Origin: Hoplostethus atlanticus
Lineage: Eukaryota; Chordata; Actinopteri; Trachichthyiformes; Trachichthyidae
Direction of reading: 5' to 3'
Assembly (NCBI GenBank): GCA_034670405.1
Contig: JAXDDX010000010.1
Coordinates: 7,640,001-7,704,000 of the forward strand
Length of the DNA: 64,000 nt
In this document: positions 1 through 11,659 of the stretch, one piece after another
How the letters are laid out: the number at the start of each line of letters is the position of its first letter
Numbering within the stretch: the first letter of the stretch is position 1
Program-made: the position numbers and the translations under genes
The notes under the pieces: model-generated
The model's input: only the letters and a program-made list of their open reading frames with translations
What the model was told of the DNA's origin: nothing
Databases searched by the model: none

Positions 1-1232
1 GGATTATCCCATTAGCCCTTCATTATCGATGAGCTGAAGTTGCAATAAATATAAATTGGATGTGGTGTTGGCTCAGAGATTGGTGACTCAGCTCCATGTA
101 GCTGGAGCCAGACGTCCATTGTGTCTATATGTGAGACAATGGCCTGTTAATCAAGGCCTTCGGTTACTGCAGCCTATCGGGGAAAAAACCTGTTTCCTCT
201 CACATGCAGTACTCTCTATATCCAAATCGTTAACCCCATGTTTGCTGTGCATTGGTAGCACGGGGATGCAATTTCACACTAGTATGTGGTTATGTCTGGT
301 ATGCATGGCCCTACATTCAGAGTTTTACTGAGTCTAGTACTGCATAAAATGTGGACAGTATGGTCTAAACTGAACTTTTGTACAGTGCATATGTCTGCTA
401 AACTAGAGATTAAACAGTAGATTTCTCCTATCACTAGTTAAGGGCATAATGGACAAAATATAGAGCATTAGATTCCCTTTCGTTTTCCAAAGGTTTTCGG
501 TACTGTAGATTAAAATTCAATGCCATAATCACACTGACACACAGACACTGTACCACTCTGCAGATAACCTTTGAGCACAGATGTAATTCTGCATGGATCC
601 CCTCAAGCTTCAGCTCTTATTCACCTTAAATAGTCAAACAAATGACTCTGCAAATGAGTCCCATTGATCGGTCTGTAAATGAAATAAAATAGGAGCTCTT
701 GTCCCGTAGCCTGAGGACACAGTACATATCCACAGTGGCATACAAAAACTACAGAGCGACCTACCGCCGACCTCTTTCTCCTCATTGTATTGAGATCATT
801 TCTCGTGATAATGCGATAATGAGGAGGAAATAATAATACCTAAGTGGCGGCAATGCGCTTCTGTACAAGATAATGTTACTTGATTAAATTGTCACTTGTT
901 TCAAGACTATTTTTGAGACTATTAGATTAAATTACTTGCTTCGATTCATATTTTTGCAATAATGTAGATAGTTAAGAATTATAGAATTCTTCATATGGGC
1001 TCTGAGATCTTATAAATGGGCCTTTGCAGGTATATGACTGTGGTCTCTCTATCTGAGTATTAAACTGAGCCTCTTGGTTTTGCTGGTGACCTGTCCAGGA
1101 TCTCTCCCTGCCATCCACCCAATGCATGCTGGGATAGGCTCCTGCCCCCCATCACCCTGAATAGGACTAAGCTGGTAGAGAAAACAAATGAGTAAATTAA
1201 TCTTGATCTCTGCTCCGTCCCCCGTCCCCCAG
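1..1232 (+). other. Intron or upstream sequence of unnamed gene; nothing recognised
   Basis: No supported exon was found here on either strand. The stretch ends in a pyrimidine-rich tract and AG at 1231-1232 that serves as acceptor for the terminal exon at 1233, so at least its right part is likely intron. The short open frame at 56-331 has no splice context or family resemblance. Confidence 0.4.
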
Positions 1233-1360
1233 GCTTCTTCCTGATGCTGCGGTTCTACATGCTGGGCTGGATGGGGAAGCAGGCCGGCGGCTCTAGTCTA
1301 GGCTCCAGCAGCACCGGATCTACCAGACAGCACATGCTGCGGACCCAGGAGAGCACCTAG
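1233..1360 (+). CDS. Terminal coding exon of an unidentified + strand gene
   Basis: A CCCCCAG acceptor opens a short exon that reads in one frame to TAG at 1358-1360. The visible peptide has a hydrophobic, aromatic start (FFLMLRFYMLGWMGK) followed by a Gly/Ser-rich stretch and ends HMLRTQEST. This could be a membrane-anchored tail, but I do not recognise the family. Upstream exons are outside the window or undetected. A second frame (stop after about 20 codons) is possible, but this one is longer. A long AT-rich 3' UTR with AATAAA at 2871 follows, which supports a real gene end. Frame and identity are inferred. Confidence 0.45.
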
Positions 1361-2900
1361 TGAAGGAGGACTGGACTCAAAGATAAAAAAGATAAAATCG
1401 TGGGATGAATTAAAGCTGCACTAGGCAATATTTTCATGGTAAAAAATGCACCTGTCTTATAAGAAACCCCTGTAGAAGAAGAAGAAGCCCCTGTAACTGA
1501 TGATTTATGGGTATTGACGTTGAAACGGTTACCTTTCGCTGCCAACATGAGAAGCTGAATTTAGTAGGTCTCCTACATCGCGGTTACTTGTTAGCAACAG
1601 CTAAGCAGGTGAAATGAGCTGCTAGGTTTATCAGCACCTGTCCAGAGACCAAATGATAATGAAATGATGTATTGATGGCGATCTGTTCATCAGATGGCTC
1701 ATGAGTTGAACGACCAGGGATTTTTCTATCTCTGGACACAAGACCTGAATCAAATAATATTATGAAAAAATGTCATAGCGTTTAGCTTGCTGTGCTTACC
1801 AGACCAGATTGGGGGTTAGGCTATTTCAGTTAACCTGAGGCAGTAGACCCCGTCGATTCCGGTATGCCAAGCAGGTTAAAGTAAACACTGAGAGTAGTAG
1901 TATATTACCCACATCTGGTGGAAACTTGATCCTCTTCTCTGGGATGATGAAGAAGAAATAACGCCCACCACCACTCAGGAATTTATAGCACAGGACTGGA
2001 GCCTGTATTTCATACTGTTTGAGATACCTAGATTGAGTCTAGTTGTAGAAGCGAGAGCACCAGTGTAAGTTAGCCTGTGATAGCTCGAAGCTTTAAGCGG
2101 ATGTTCCGCACGTGAAATACTCTGGAAATTCAGGTTGCTGCACTGAAATGGCCGTTATGGAAAGAAGTAATAATGTTTTGTTTGAACCCTTGATAAGCTT
2201 TTTTTCAAATTTTGTACTGTGTAAGCTCATTTCATAGCTCATTTGAAGTAGCACTTTAGATTTTTATTTTCTTATACATTGTACTTATAGAACCATTGCG
2301 GTGGGAAAAAGGCAGTCATGGTTAATTGCTTATACAAGCCCTGCAAGAAAGTGATGTTTTTGTAATGTACTTGTTAGAGGACATTTCATATATATATAAA
2401 ATGTTTTGTTAGATTTTTGCCCATCTACTGTACCTAGAATGACTCCATTTCAGTGTGACTTTCTCCAGTGTGTCTTCACATTAAATTTAGGTTGAAGCAA
2501 GGCCTCATTCAGACATTCAGTCACATAAAATACAACGACAGTCTTCGGTATTCACAATGGACCAGAAACACAACTGGAGTCTCCATCTCCAGTGCGTTGA
2601 GTGAGCACAGCCGAGACAATTCAAACCAGCACAATTCAAATTCCTGATTACACGATCTTGTGAATGTGACATTTTTTCCAGTTCAGTAAGACCCGTAAGT
2701 GACTTGAATCCAATAATTTGCTTGACTTTGGAACAGAAGAACAGGTCTTTGAGATACTGTGATGTTTGCACTTTTTTGTTTTGCTTGTATAGAGAATTTA
2801 TAGAAAATTTTTCACTGGAATTATTGCGTATATCGGTTCTTTGTGTGCATCTGTATGTATATAGTGCATTAATAAAAATGTTTAAGATAAAGAACTGAAA
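1361..2900 (+). other. Putative 3' UTR of the unidentified gene, with poly(A) signal
   Basis: About 1.5 kb of non-coding AT-rich sequence follows the stop codon and ends near AATAAA at 2871-2876, the first strong canonical poly(A) signal in this stretch. A dispersed repeat copy lies at about 1411-1560. No other gene is seen. Confidence 0.4.
1411..1560 (+). repeat. Dispersed MITE-like repeat (copy 1)
   Basis: The stretch begins TAAAGCTGCACTAGGCAA and contains GGGTATTGACGTTGAAACGGTTACC. A second copy at about 49135-49213 has the corresponding internal segment (GGGTATTG then GGTTACCTCTCGCTGCC) and ends in the inverse of the left end (TTGCCTAGTGCAGCTTTA). Together they outline a small element with terminal inverted repeats. 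Borders are approximate. Confidence 0.45.
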
Positions 2901-3946
2901 GTGATATCAAAATCAGGCCATTTGTATATTTGTATGTGTGTGCATATCCGCCTGTGTGTGTGTGTGTGTGTTTGCATGTGCATGTTTGCGTGTGTGTGGC
3001 AGTGCACAGTAAGCACGTTTGGGGCTTGCTGTTTTCCTGCACAGCCATCCTCCCCTTCTTATCTGTGCCTGTGTGTTTCCTCTCTGGAGGTTCTCCATTT
3101 TGGATCTGTTGTTCTCTCCGCAAACATGCCGCTTGTTTGCGAGTTCACTGTCAACAAACTCTCCCAATTCCCTGTGCCACAACATGTGCTTACAATTGTT
3201 TTTTCCCCCCAACAGCAAATGAAGAACCAGCCAATTCTGTTTTGGCACGAGCTGACTTAACAGTTACCAGCAGCCCCCACCCATCCTATTTGTTACTCCC
3301 TTGCATGACTTTCTGTCTCCAGTGTCACCCTGTACAGACATGCCAGGTCTTGGAGTGATAATGAATGGTGGTGTTGGGTTGTGACAGCAGGGATTTTATG
3401 GTAAATAAAAAGGTGGGCAAACTATGACCTCCACACACCCATCGATATTAATAGATTTTCATGAAAGCATTAAAGTAGTAATCTGCAAGATTTTTTATTT
3501 AGTCTCCATCTTGCTCAGCTTCTTGCTGTGGTGTTTCTGCACTGCGCTTCCCAGAGATCACCTGTCAATCAAACACCTGTGACGTCTTTCTCCTTGGATC
3601 TTCTGTTGAGTTTCTGTAGGTGGCACTCTTTTCTTCGTCTATTTAGCCATGGTGCCTATCGCTGCTCATGCTAACTACCGAGCCCTTCCATTTTTAGTTA
3701 TTCCAAACAAACCAGTAAAACGCATCACTTCCTGTGCGCCAGAGGATTTCTCCCAGGAACGACCTACCAGACACCGGGCGTTTAGAACAGCAAATGGAAA
3801 AGCTTTCATGAACTGACCAGAGGTTGGATCATTATTATGTTGTCAGATAGAGAGTAGCAAAACCTTTATTTATATGAAAATCTCACAGATTATTATTTAG
3901 TTTGTTTTCCCCTTTAAAGACGCAAGCTTCATGAAACAAACCACTG
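2901..3946. other. Intergenic; (TG)n only
   Basis: A short TG microsatellite lies at about 2935-3000. The overlapping open frames on both strands here are by-products of that repeat. Nothing else is recognised. Confidence 0.5.
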
Positions 3947-4099
3947 TTGTGTGAGTCCAGTATGTGTGTGTTTTTCCCTTGCTTGGCCTGGCCAGGCCTG
4001 CTTGCCTGCTACCGGCGTTATATTAATGTAAATCATCCTCATCTGTCTCAATGCGTTACATTAACGCACAAATTTGCACATACACATGCACAGGTATAT

Positions 4100-4345
4100 G
4101 GCACATATTCTTTTTATTCTATTGTTATTATTATTTTCTTATTTCTTATATCTTTTCATATATGTTTTTCTCTATTTTATATTGTATTCCTGACCTTTGC
4201 CTCTACAATACATGCTTTTTTTCTTGCTTTGTTCTTATTCTTCTATGTTTATTGTTTATTGTTTATTGTTATGCACCAATCACCAAGACAAGTTCCTTGT
4301 ATGTGAAAACATATTTGGCAATAAACCTGTTTCTGATTTCTTATC
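4100..4345 (+). mobile_element. 3' end of a LINE (L2/CR1-like)
   Basis: The T-rich stretch ends with the segment CCTTGTATGTGAAAACATA and TTGGCAATAAACCTGTTTCTG, which matches the usual 3' terminus of teleost L2/CR1-type LINEs (TTGTATGTG...CTTGGCAATAAA..CTGATTCTG). Only the tail is present, and no RT frame survives. Confidence 0.6.
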
Positions 4346-5150
4346 TTCCACATTTATACTACTAATACTGTAGGTGTGTTTAAATCTATTATATCCGTGG
4401 CACTTTAACTTAAAGGTCAATGGCACGTACTCTTCAATGGCTCCTTATGACTGACTCCTTATTGACCTGTCCCTGATGCTCCATGCTCCTTAGCAGGCCA
4501 GCTCTAATTACATGCCTGTTGTTCACACTTTAGCGGTGTTGGGTTTTTGGTTGCACCTGAATGGCAATCACATCTGAATGCTGACTGTGGTGGATAGAGA
4601 GGAATGGACAACCTGTTGCAGAGAGGACCAGAACACGTTTAACGCATTTGTATTTCTGTCTAAGAAAGCTGAGAATGATATCCTAACAAAATAAACACTA
4701 GAATAGTCCTATAATACGACTGTAGGGACTCATAGTGTGTGTGTAGTATTTAATAGTGAGTTTATACAGGCCCCCCAGGATTCTGTGGTAGAAAATCTCA
4801 CATTCTGCAATACGCTTTTTAAATTCTACGATTGTATAATTGCAATTTCTGCAATATTCTGCTGACATTAAAAAAAACATTTTTTTTGTATTGATAGTGG
4901 TTGCTGATAGTGATTGATAATGTTGCAATATAGCAGAACTACTATAGTTCTATTAGCTACAGTATATTTCAAAGGTATATTACAACATGAATCTATACTT
5001 TTCAGGTATAGCCTATTACACATATACATGATCGTCAGTATTTTGTTATTATCTATGTATAATGGTATTCCTGCTGTGACTACTATAGCCTACAGTACAG
5101 CGGTGTCACATGACAAGCTGGTCTGAGAGCAGAGCAGCAGCCAGTTGTTT
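4346..5150. other. Intergenic; nothing recognised
   Basis: AT-rich DNA. A segment around 4769-4870 (GGATTCTGTGGTAGAAAA and following) resembles a degraded dispersed repeat that also appears near 24720-24800. No coding signal. Confidence 0.35.
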
Positions 5151-5232
5151 ACGGTCCGTGATACCTCAATTGTCACCGGACGCCGTTTTGGCAGGCTGTC
5201 AAAACCGGTAGAGAGGAGGCGAAACAACACAG
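5150..5232 (+). promoter_or_regulatory. Candidate non-coding first exon with splice donor
   Basis: A locally CpG-containing stretch (CACCGGACGCCGTTTTGG and following) ends ACAACACAG|GTAAGA with donor GT at 5233. The next good acceptor on this strand is the one opening the slc7a6 5' UTR exon at 13540, so this may be the slc7a6 leader exon. No transcript evidence is available, and the link is an inference. Confidence 0.3.
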
Positions 5233-7229
5233 GTAAGATTCAAAGACCTTCTACACATGTAGACGTTGGGCAAGGATAGTTTCTATTCAAGCGCAATCAC
5301 GAGAACGCAATAGCGGAAGACCTGGATGTACATACAGCATTGGGACAAAAGAAGAGTCTTAGACGTGTGCTGCTTCCGCAAGCTAGATAGCGATAGGCAG
5401 CCTAATACCGGAAGTCAGGAGATGCTAACTTCAAAAGAAGGATAAAATTAGTCTATCATCTCAGCCCTTAATATTGCATGTGTCATTTTTGTTGATGCTT
5501 TTATCCTAAGCGCTTTACAGCACTGTGAGTACAGATGTTTTTAATATGGGAGGCCACAGTGTCAATTGGGTATGAAAGAAGAACCAGTTTAGAATATATT
5601 GAAAGATGAAGATATTTCTAACTTCGTCTTGTACCTCGGTTGTAAGGCAAAGTAGTTTTGTAGATTTGTTTTTCCCGGTCAGTTGTGTATGTCAAGCTGT
5701 AGCACTTGTCATGCCTTAGCCTGAGTGAGTCCAAATTTGATTTTGTATCTATATTTTTTAACAAAATAGAGAGCAAAGATAAAAATTGCCAGATATTAAT
5801 TTGGAAGCTATAGCTAAAAATACACATAAGGGGAGAATTCAAGACCAATCTTCCGTCTAAGATGATAGTTCATAATTAGAATATGAACTAATTGCTAATT
5901 GTGAAATTCAGTCGGTATAAAAGGGTTTGAAAGGTTTGGTGGTAAATGAAAGTAGCACACTATGCTCTCCTTTATCAGGCTGCTGGCTGTGCGACTTTCA
6001 TTTTCTTTTTCATAGTTTATTTTCCGTTAGTCAGCACCTTACCATAGGGCGAGTGTTCTTTTATATTTGTTTCTTCAAATGACACCAGGATACCGTAGGA
6101 TTAAGCAAATGTATCAAACTTGCATTTAAAAAACATTAACTGTCTGAAGTGCAGGGGAATGAGTAAGTTTGAAAGGGAATGCATAAAGATCAACCTCTTT
6201 GACCACATAAACCACATAAATGATGTCTCTGTTTGGACTTTTGAAAAATAAAGGAATAATTAATTATTGGACTGTACAACAAACAAAACAACAAAAACAA
6301 AACTTTTGGCTATTATATGGCTATTAGTGTCTGTTATGAAAATGACTTGTTGGGAAAAAATATTTTAACTTAGTGCAGATTGCTCCTCGAATGTATTCGA
6401 ATGTATTAATTACTTTACTTTCAATTTTTACTTTTACTTTTTATTTCGATTGGGTTTTATTTTGAAAGTTATCACCGGAAGTTGTTCCTTGTAACTCAAT
6501 GTGGTTTGACACCGGCTCCTTTCGCAAGAGGAAGATGCCGACCCGGGTTGCGCTTGGTAAGGGATGTTTTTTTTTTTAAATTATCATGATTATCAGGCCT
6601 GTTATGTGACAGATTGGATATAAAGAAGAGTGTCAGATATAAAAGAAACACAAATCAGACCAATTCGTACAGGCCTAGCATTTAGCCATTTAGACCGAAG
6701 AGGTTCTCCTTTTTATTGACAGAATAGTCTATCCACCTCTGTAGCCTGACATAAATCTTTATGAATCAAATCCGTAGCATACATCATAGTAAATCGCATT
6801 AAACTGACGTAAGCATGAGGATTGGGTCTTGTAAGGGGGGAAAAGAGCATCAAATAACGCTTTTATGTTATTGATTTTTAAATGTTGTTTCCTCATGATA
6901 ATCACCGACTGGAGGTTTGTAGTTTACCCCCGTTTTTATTTACCACTACGTCACTAGTTTCACTGATTGGACGCTGCTTTCTACACTGCTCTATTTCGGA
7001 TTGATTTCGGATTGATTGTTGTATGAAAAACAGCTATAGAGTTGGACTTTCTATAATGACTATAAGCAAAGTTTTTTTTATTACTTTGCTCACTCATCAG
7101 TGATCAGGAATAGCTTGGCCTGGGGGATTAGGAAGTAGAATCGACATGCTTTTTGTCTTTTAAAGTAATAGCAAATAACAAGCGGTCTTCATCAGTGGAT
7201 ATGCCGATGCAAGAAACAAAAAGGGAGGG
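5233..7229. other. Long AT-rich non-coding stretch with a second candidate first exon
   Basis: Mostly featureless. At 6454-6481 there is a 28-bp motif (GTTTTATTTTGAAAGTTA...ACCGGAAG), followed by a CpG-richer segment with ATG at 6535 and a donor CTTG|GTAAGG at 6556/6557. This has the look of a transcription start with a 7-codon coding beginning (MPTRVAL), but no partner exon was recognised. Confidence 0.3.
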
Positions 7230-7237
7230 GGTAGGAT

Positions 7238-8027
7238 CAGGGGCGGACTTAGTGATTTTGGGGGCCCTAGGCAAAAGCATGCATGGGCCCCCCTGAATCC
7301 CAACCTTTACTCTTTTCAATCCATCTTTTCTATGAATTACCTTCAAGCTGCGGCTGAGCGAAGTGTAGTGTTAATATTGGTAGCAACAAACATTAGCAGC
7401 AGTTGATTCTTTGATGAAAAAAGTTGTCAACAAAGCTTTTATTTCCCACTTTTTCCCCCACTTCTGTTTCACGGTTTCACGATTATTATGCATGAATTTA
7501 TTTCACAACACTACGGATGTGTAAAATCACATGAGCATTCTTTAATTAGAGGTTTTATTGTATTTTTTCCCCACAACATTTCTTTGTTGGCTTTTGTTTT
7601 TTACAGTTGCTGCCTTTCGAAACAGAAATAACACAGTAACTAAATAATACAGTACAAAATAATAAATAAAAATAAACAAAAAGTCTATATATCTCTTTGG
7701 AATTAAATATAAGCTACCTCTGTAAACATCCATGTCAGTATTTCCCTTTTGAACAAAACAAAACAAATGGAGAACAGAAACACTGGGTGTAGCTGAGCCT
7801 TTACGGTTACAAGACCGTGACGTTTTAAAGTGCGGTTAATAGTGAAATAGGTTGATCGCTGCATCCCTAACTGTAGCCTGACTGAGTAGAGGGGTGGCCA
7901 TGACTCAAAATTTTTATTTGAATATCTGGTTTTATTGTAAGAAGAGGGTTGATACATGTCTTTTAAACTGATAAAACGTATAGTACTTGATATTCTTGTA
8001 TTTTGTGGGGCCATAAGACCACCCCTG
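7238..8027. mobile_element. hAT-type non-autonomous transposon with perfect 8-bp TSD
   Basis: The left end reads CAGGGGCGGACTTAGTG and the right end ...AGACCACCCCTG, giving an imperfect terminal inverted repeat of the CAGGGG type usual for hAT elements. The 8 bp GGTAGGAT directly flank both ends (7230-7237 and 8028-8035), the target-duplication length of hAT. The 790-bp interior has no transposase frame that I recognise. The terminal stretch includes the GGGGGCCCTAGGCAAA and TGGGCCCCCCTG block common in teleost copies. Confidence 0.85.
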
Positions 8028-8039
8028 GGTAGGATACTG

Positions 8040-9590
8040 TCAGGAGGATATCAGCAAATTACATGAAGTTAATTGCCTTTAAATACAAAAATATCGTGTG
8101 CATGTGTCTGCTGTTCACGGTTTGGCTTTGTTTAGCCTGGCATATCCTAGTCTGGCGGGTGTGGCCTTGCCTGCTGAGTCTCACACCACTGGGTCTCAGG
8201 TTGGATCGGCATGCGGCATTGTCTCCTGTTACTCAATACGTGACAGAGCTTTTCTTTAATTCACTTTTGTGGCCGTTTGAAAACACTTCTCAAATAACCT
8301 AATTTCAGTCAGGAAACTCACACACTTGAAACAGTTGTATTGAAAGAAACTGGCAATATGTTTTTAAGTTTTGCTGATGAATGGATCTGCTTTCATGAGC
8401 TCCCTGTGCACATAACTGAGAGCACCACCCCGTACAGTACATAGCAGGTGGTAGGTGGGGTGGAGGCAAGTTATCAGGCAGCAGCAGAAGCACAGCAGAC
8501 CGCTAAGTTTACCCGGTTTAAATAGCCCGCCCTCTCAGTAGAAGAGGCTGTGATTGGTGCATGGTGTATACGTGGCTGAGGCCCACCACGGCCAACTGTC
8601 AACAAGGGTTTCCTCACTGGACTTGCTGTGCCCATTCAGCCTCACACGATCACTGATCTTAGAAAGAGGTGTTGTTAAGTATGATGTCAAAATGAAATAT
8701 ATATTTTAATCCATAACAGCTAAATAATAAATAATGACAATTAATTATTCTCCCGCCATGCTATATACTGTATTGTGCCTGAACAGTAGCTAAACAAAGT
8801 AGTTGCTAGGTGACGTATCAGTTTGAGTGGTGATTTATGGTTAGTCACAGGTGTCTTACAATGCCTTCAAATGTGACTTAGCCAATCAAATGATGGTATA
8901 GAATAAAATATAGTGATAATTACAGCAGTGAGCAAAACAAGGATAGTAATGCTAGTTCCTTGAAGATGACAAGCGGTGTCTGTACTGGTTGATTATGTCC
9001 CGCACCATAGGCAAACACTTATCTAATGAACACACAGTAAAGAAATATTGCACAAGACTGTCAGTCTTTGATGGAGCTCAACAATGTGCTGCTGTGTGTG
9101 GGCATGTGTCCGTGCCATTCTTTTCTATTGACATATAGAGTGACTCAATGAGTTAGGGACATTCACTCTCATCCATCCATCCATCCATCCATCCATCCAT
9201 CCATCAATCCATCCATTCATTCTTTGGCTGTGAATAGCCATGCCTTTGATCGAGGTGTGGGAGAGTCTGTCTGTTATTGAGTAACGAGTCTCAGGACGAC
9301 AGCGGTTCTGTTGTTTTGGTCATTGATTGGTCTGAATCAGTGGATAAACAGATGGTGCGCCTGCCGGTCTGTGCATGTGGAAAGGATGACTAATTATTGA
9401 ACTAACGGTTGCACACATGCACTACACACACACACACACACAGGTCTTTTTTCTTTTTTTTTAATTCACCAATTAGTGCATACAGGGACAGACAATATGG
9501 ACATACTAACAGATACTAAAGTGACAACAAATAATATTGACTTACTAGACTAGACTTACTATATTGGTTTATTTAAAAAAAAAAAAATTC
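8040..9590. other. Intergenic with simple repeats and a degraded MITE
   Basis: Contents: a block at about 8772-8880 (GAACAGTAGCTAAACAAAG...TTGAGTGGTGATTT) that is repeated in diverged form at 62453-62520; a (CATC)n array at about 9172-9210; and a short CA run at 9423-9444. No gene. Confidence 0.5.
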
Positions 9591-9599
9591 TAAACACTT

Positions 9600-9725
9600 A
9601 TTTGTCTTATCTTACTTATTATGTAAAGTTGAGTTGGCCCTGAGATCAAGAATTTCATTACTGGTAATGATGTTGCATTGTTATCAAGTATATGACAATA
9701 AACCTGAAACTTGAAACTTGAAACT
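9600..9725 (+). mobile_element. 3' tail of a LINE with tandem terminal repeats
   Basis: TATATGACAATAAACCTG is followed by three tandem copies of AAACTTG. This is the typical polyadenylation-like end plus short tandem repeats of L2/CR1-type LINEs. Downstream lie A-rich sequence and (ATA)n at 9838-9860. No RT coding remains. Confidence 0.55.
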
Positions 9726-9984
9726 AGACAAAACAAAAAAAAGGCAAAGACAAGTAACGGGGTAGTTTGTAAGACAGAGAGAGAAAAGAGAGGGAAACAA
9801 AACAAAACAGAAACAAAACAACAACAAAAAAATAACAACAATAATAATAATAATAATAATAGTGAGATGTTGAGCTGTTTTCTATTTTTCTGGTTAGGGC
9901 CACAAGTAGAGGTATTGTGATTTGTGTTGAACATGTGTTGAGTATATCCAGATCACCAAGTATGCATACGGAAGTGGATGATGG

Positions 9985-10066
9985 TTTAGATTAGATTAGA
10001 TTCAACTTTATTGTCATTGCACAGAGTACAAGTACTGAGACAACGAAATGCAGTTTGGCATCTAAC
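9985..10066 (-). mobile_element. LINE 3' tail interrupted by the Harbinger insertion (left part)
   Basis: On the minus strand this reads ...CAATGACAATAAAGTTGAAT followed by tandem TCTAA units, a LINE-like 3' end. The sequence appears to continue beyond the Harbinger element at 11264 (AAGTGCAAATAGCAGTAAAG), so the insertion split an older copy. Confidence 0.5.
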
Positions 10067-10296
10067 CAGGGGCCTGTTCCAAGAAGCGGGTTTAGTGAAA
10101 ACTCTGAGTTTGTTAACCCTGAGATGAGGGAAACTCTGGGTTTTCCGTTCCAGAAAGAGAGGTAACTCAAACTCTGAGTCAATTACCATGGTAACTGACT
10201 CTGTGAACCTAACCTGCTCGCTGGCAGGTTTTCCTTAACAAACCCTGACTTTCTCCCTGTCTCCTCCCTCTGCTGAACCTGAAGCAGCTGTCGGAC

Positions 10297-10539
10297 ATGG
10301 CGTGTCCTTTCCTCGGTAACCCGATCGATATTCAAGCGGAAGTAATTCGCATAGCCTTATGTCGGGAGAGGATTTTGAGACCCCGATTAGATGTTCTCTG
10401 TCCAGGATGGAAGAGCTGTCCGAGATATAATATGCCGTTTACACTTCACGGATTAAGCTACCACCACCCCGAGCAGTCAAATAAAGACACCTTTCATTTG
10501 GTATTCTTTATTTCCTACAAATACAAAAGCAACAGTTAG
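10297..10539 (+). pseudogene. HARBI1-like transposase N-terminal fragment
   Basis: 80 codons open with MACPFLGNPIDIQAEV, a start I associate with fish Harbinger transposases, followed by an Arg-rich helix (RERILRPRL). The DDE catalytic region that should follow is absent, and the sequence runs into unrelated AT-rich DNA. It lies within the 10070-11260 element and is read inward from its left end, as expected. Confidence 0.6.
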
Positions 10540-10666
10540 TATTTTATATTGTTCCAACAACACATTTCACCTGTGACCATGCACCCACCTCTAACTTATG
10601 TTCCAGTAGTTAAATTTCTAGATCTGCATTTCTAATTTGCCGCCCCAAGTATACCATTTGAAGTAT

Positions 10667-10803
10667 GTCTGGCCCAGACAGCTCAGTTGGTAGAGCATTA
10701 GACTCTCAGTCTCAGGGTTGTGGGTTCGATCCTCACATAGTAGTTAACTATCACCTTTGTAAATCGCTTTGGACAAAAGCCTCTGCTAAATGACTGTAAT
10801 GTT
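10667..10803 (+). repeat. tRNA-derived SINE (copy 1)
   Basis: The head is tRNA-like: the A box is within AGCTCAGTTGGTAGAGCA and the B box is GGGTTCGATCC. A tRNA-unrelated body ending GGACAAAAGCCTCTGCTAAATGACTG follows. The same arrangement recurs at 39098-39220. It is nested within the Harbinger remnant and therefore younger than it. It is not a functional tRNA gene because the 3' half does not fold as a tRNA acceptor stem. Confidence 0.75.
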
Positions 10804-11263
10804 TATATATTTCATTTTCAGCTGCTGCCAAGTGCGCTTTGCGCCCGTGGGATTGCACCTAAATGAAAATATTTTTTTTCCAATACCATTCCACCACTTT
10901 CTCACATGTAGGTAATATTATAAGAAAGTGTGGTTAAATGTTAAATTAATACACTACTGCATTCAAACGTACGCATTGACTCGGGCAGCGATTCTCTCCC
11001 ACGCCAATTCCCTCTCCTTTACGACCCTTCTGCTTGCTGGTTGCCATGGTGAATCGTAGTATCGGACCTCCATTGATGATGGCTTTTTATTGTCGTCGCG
11101 CACGCGCTTAACTCAAGGTGAACATACTCAAAATTGATTGAACTAACTCAAATCAGCCGTTCTGGAACCGAAAACTCAGACTTGGCCATCTCGGAATGAA
11201 TCAACTCAGAGTGCAGGGTTAGACTCAGAGTTTGCTGAACCTGCTTCTTGGAACAGGCCCCAG

Positions 11264-11640
11264 AAGTGCAAATAGCAGTAAAGTGCAGAGTATGTACATA
11301 TGTATAGTGGTAGATAAATAAACAGGGCTATATATGAATATATACATATATAGCATATAGTATATATAGTATATAGTATATAGATATATACAGTATGGAC
11401 AATATTGACAGTATGAACAGTGTGAAATGAATACTAGATATGTACAGTATAAATAATAATGATATTCTAAACAGGGTACAAAATATATGGTGCAAATGTA
11501 TACGTATTGCAAATAATATAGATATATAGCATAGTGCAGGTATGGGGGGACTGGGAGGTGTTAGGAGAACCTGATCAGAGTGCTAAATGTTACCCTGAGG
11601 TATTTACAGCTTGTGCTGTGACGCGTGCCATGAGCGTGGC
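11264..11640. other. Right part of split LINE tail, AT-rich
   Basis: Continuation of the element interrupted at 10066: TAGCAGTAAAGTGCAGAG and a TATAT-rich block. No recognisable coding. Confidence 0.4.
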
Positions 11641-11659
11641 TAACCCTGAGCCTGCGCTT

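Larger units (their letters stand above)
10070..11260 (+). mobile_element. PIF/Harbinger transposon remnant with TIRs and 3-bp TSD
   Basis: The left end GGGCCTGTTCCAAGAAGC and the right end GCTTCTTGGAACAGGCCC are inverted repeats, flanked by CAG at 10067-10069 and 11261-11263. Inside, an open frame from 10297 begins MACPFLGNPIDIQAEVIRIA and continues with LCRERILRPRLDVLCPGW. This resembles the N-terminus of teleost HARBI1-like transposases. The frame ends at 10539 without the nuclease core, so the copy is dead or non-autonomous. A tRNA-derived SINE lies inside it. Confidence 0.75.

Noticed and set aside
2869-3358. Overlapping frames on both strands around the TG repeat
   Set aside because: Produced by (TG)n/(CA)n. 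Val/Cys or His/Thr monotony and lack of splice signals argue against coding.
9711-9934. Frames rich in Lys/Asn (+) and Leu/Phe (-)
   Set aside because: A-rich tail of a LINE plus (ATA)n, not a gene.
10680-10740. tRNA gene (A and B boxes at 10681 and 10725)
   Set aside because: A second copy at 39108 shares a long non-tRNA 3' body, and the 3' half does not close an acceptor stem. This is a tRNA-derived SINE, not a tRNA gene.
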